A stretch of 13,754 bases of DNA from assembly GCA_900556545.1 (NCBI GenBank), contig USPE01000029.1:1-13754 (forward strand). The letters are read 5' to 3'. Positions within the stretch are counted from its first letter, which is position 1. The number at the start of each line of letters is the position of its first letter. The notes under the pieces were generated by a model that saw only the letters and a program-made list of their open reading frames with translations, did not search any database and was not told the origin of the DNA. The position numbers and the translations under genes were made by a program. Source of the DNA: an uncultured Peptococcaceae bacterium. GTDB lineage: Bacteria > Bacillota > Peptococcia > Peptococcales > Peptococcaceae. This document shows, one piece after another, positions 13,733 through 13,754 of this stretch.

Positions 13733-13754
13733 TTGGAGTGCTGATTCTAAATTG

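Overview
The window reads as chromosome of a low-to-moderate-GC Bacillota anaerobe, either clostridial or from a related Gram-negative-walled lineage such as Negativicutes. Evidence is the strong AGGAGG-type ribosome binding sites with frequent TTG starts, consensus sigma-A promoters, formate-tetrahydrofolate ligase, a SpoVT-type AbrB regulator and clostridial-type accessory genes. I cannot fix the genus. The first ~5.6 kb looks like an accessory island: repeats, gene remnants, AT-rich regulators and redox genes. From ~5.7 kb onward it reads like ordinary chromosome.

Layout. Positions 1-486 hold no gene but are rich in repeats: two 120-bp tandem units plus a third partial one, then a 139-nt concentric inverted repeat and a terminator. 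Positions 510-642 are a decayed copy of the start of the XRE regulator gene found intact at 5755. Positions 643-1086 hold an orphan consensus promoter and no recognised gene. Next is a TetR regulator (1146) with its own promoter and operator, translationally coupled to an EFR1-type flavodoxin/2x[4Fe-4S] protein. A broken Cys-rich KTR gene and a bidirectional terminator follow. A MerR regulator (minus strand) then diverges from an operon driven by a textbook MerR promoter (19-bp spacer, 15-bp dyad). That operon encodes two lipoprotein flavodoxins, a six-helix DUF4405-type membrane protein with a di-heme b-like histidine pattern, and a 38-codon stub of a RibD/DHFR-type reductase. Together these suggest an inducible electron route from the membrane to flavodoxins on the outer face of the membrane.

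The second half holds the XRE/helical-repeat regulator, an SRPBCC protein, a small lipoprotein (minus), fhs, spoVT (minus, sharing a bidirectional terminator with fhs), a KdpD-like histidine kinase lacking the KdpD N-terminal domain with its OmpR-family response regulator (ATGA overlap), and an unrecognised papain-like protein with Gln, Cys and His in the expected order.

The best candidate for something undescribed is the 3193-5581 operon. The 1-642 repeat/remnant zone also merits a second look.
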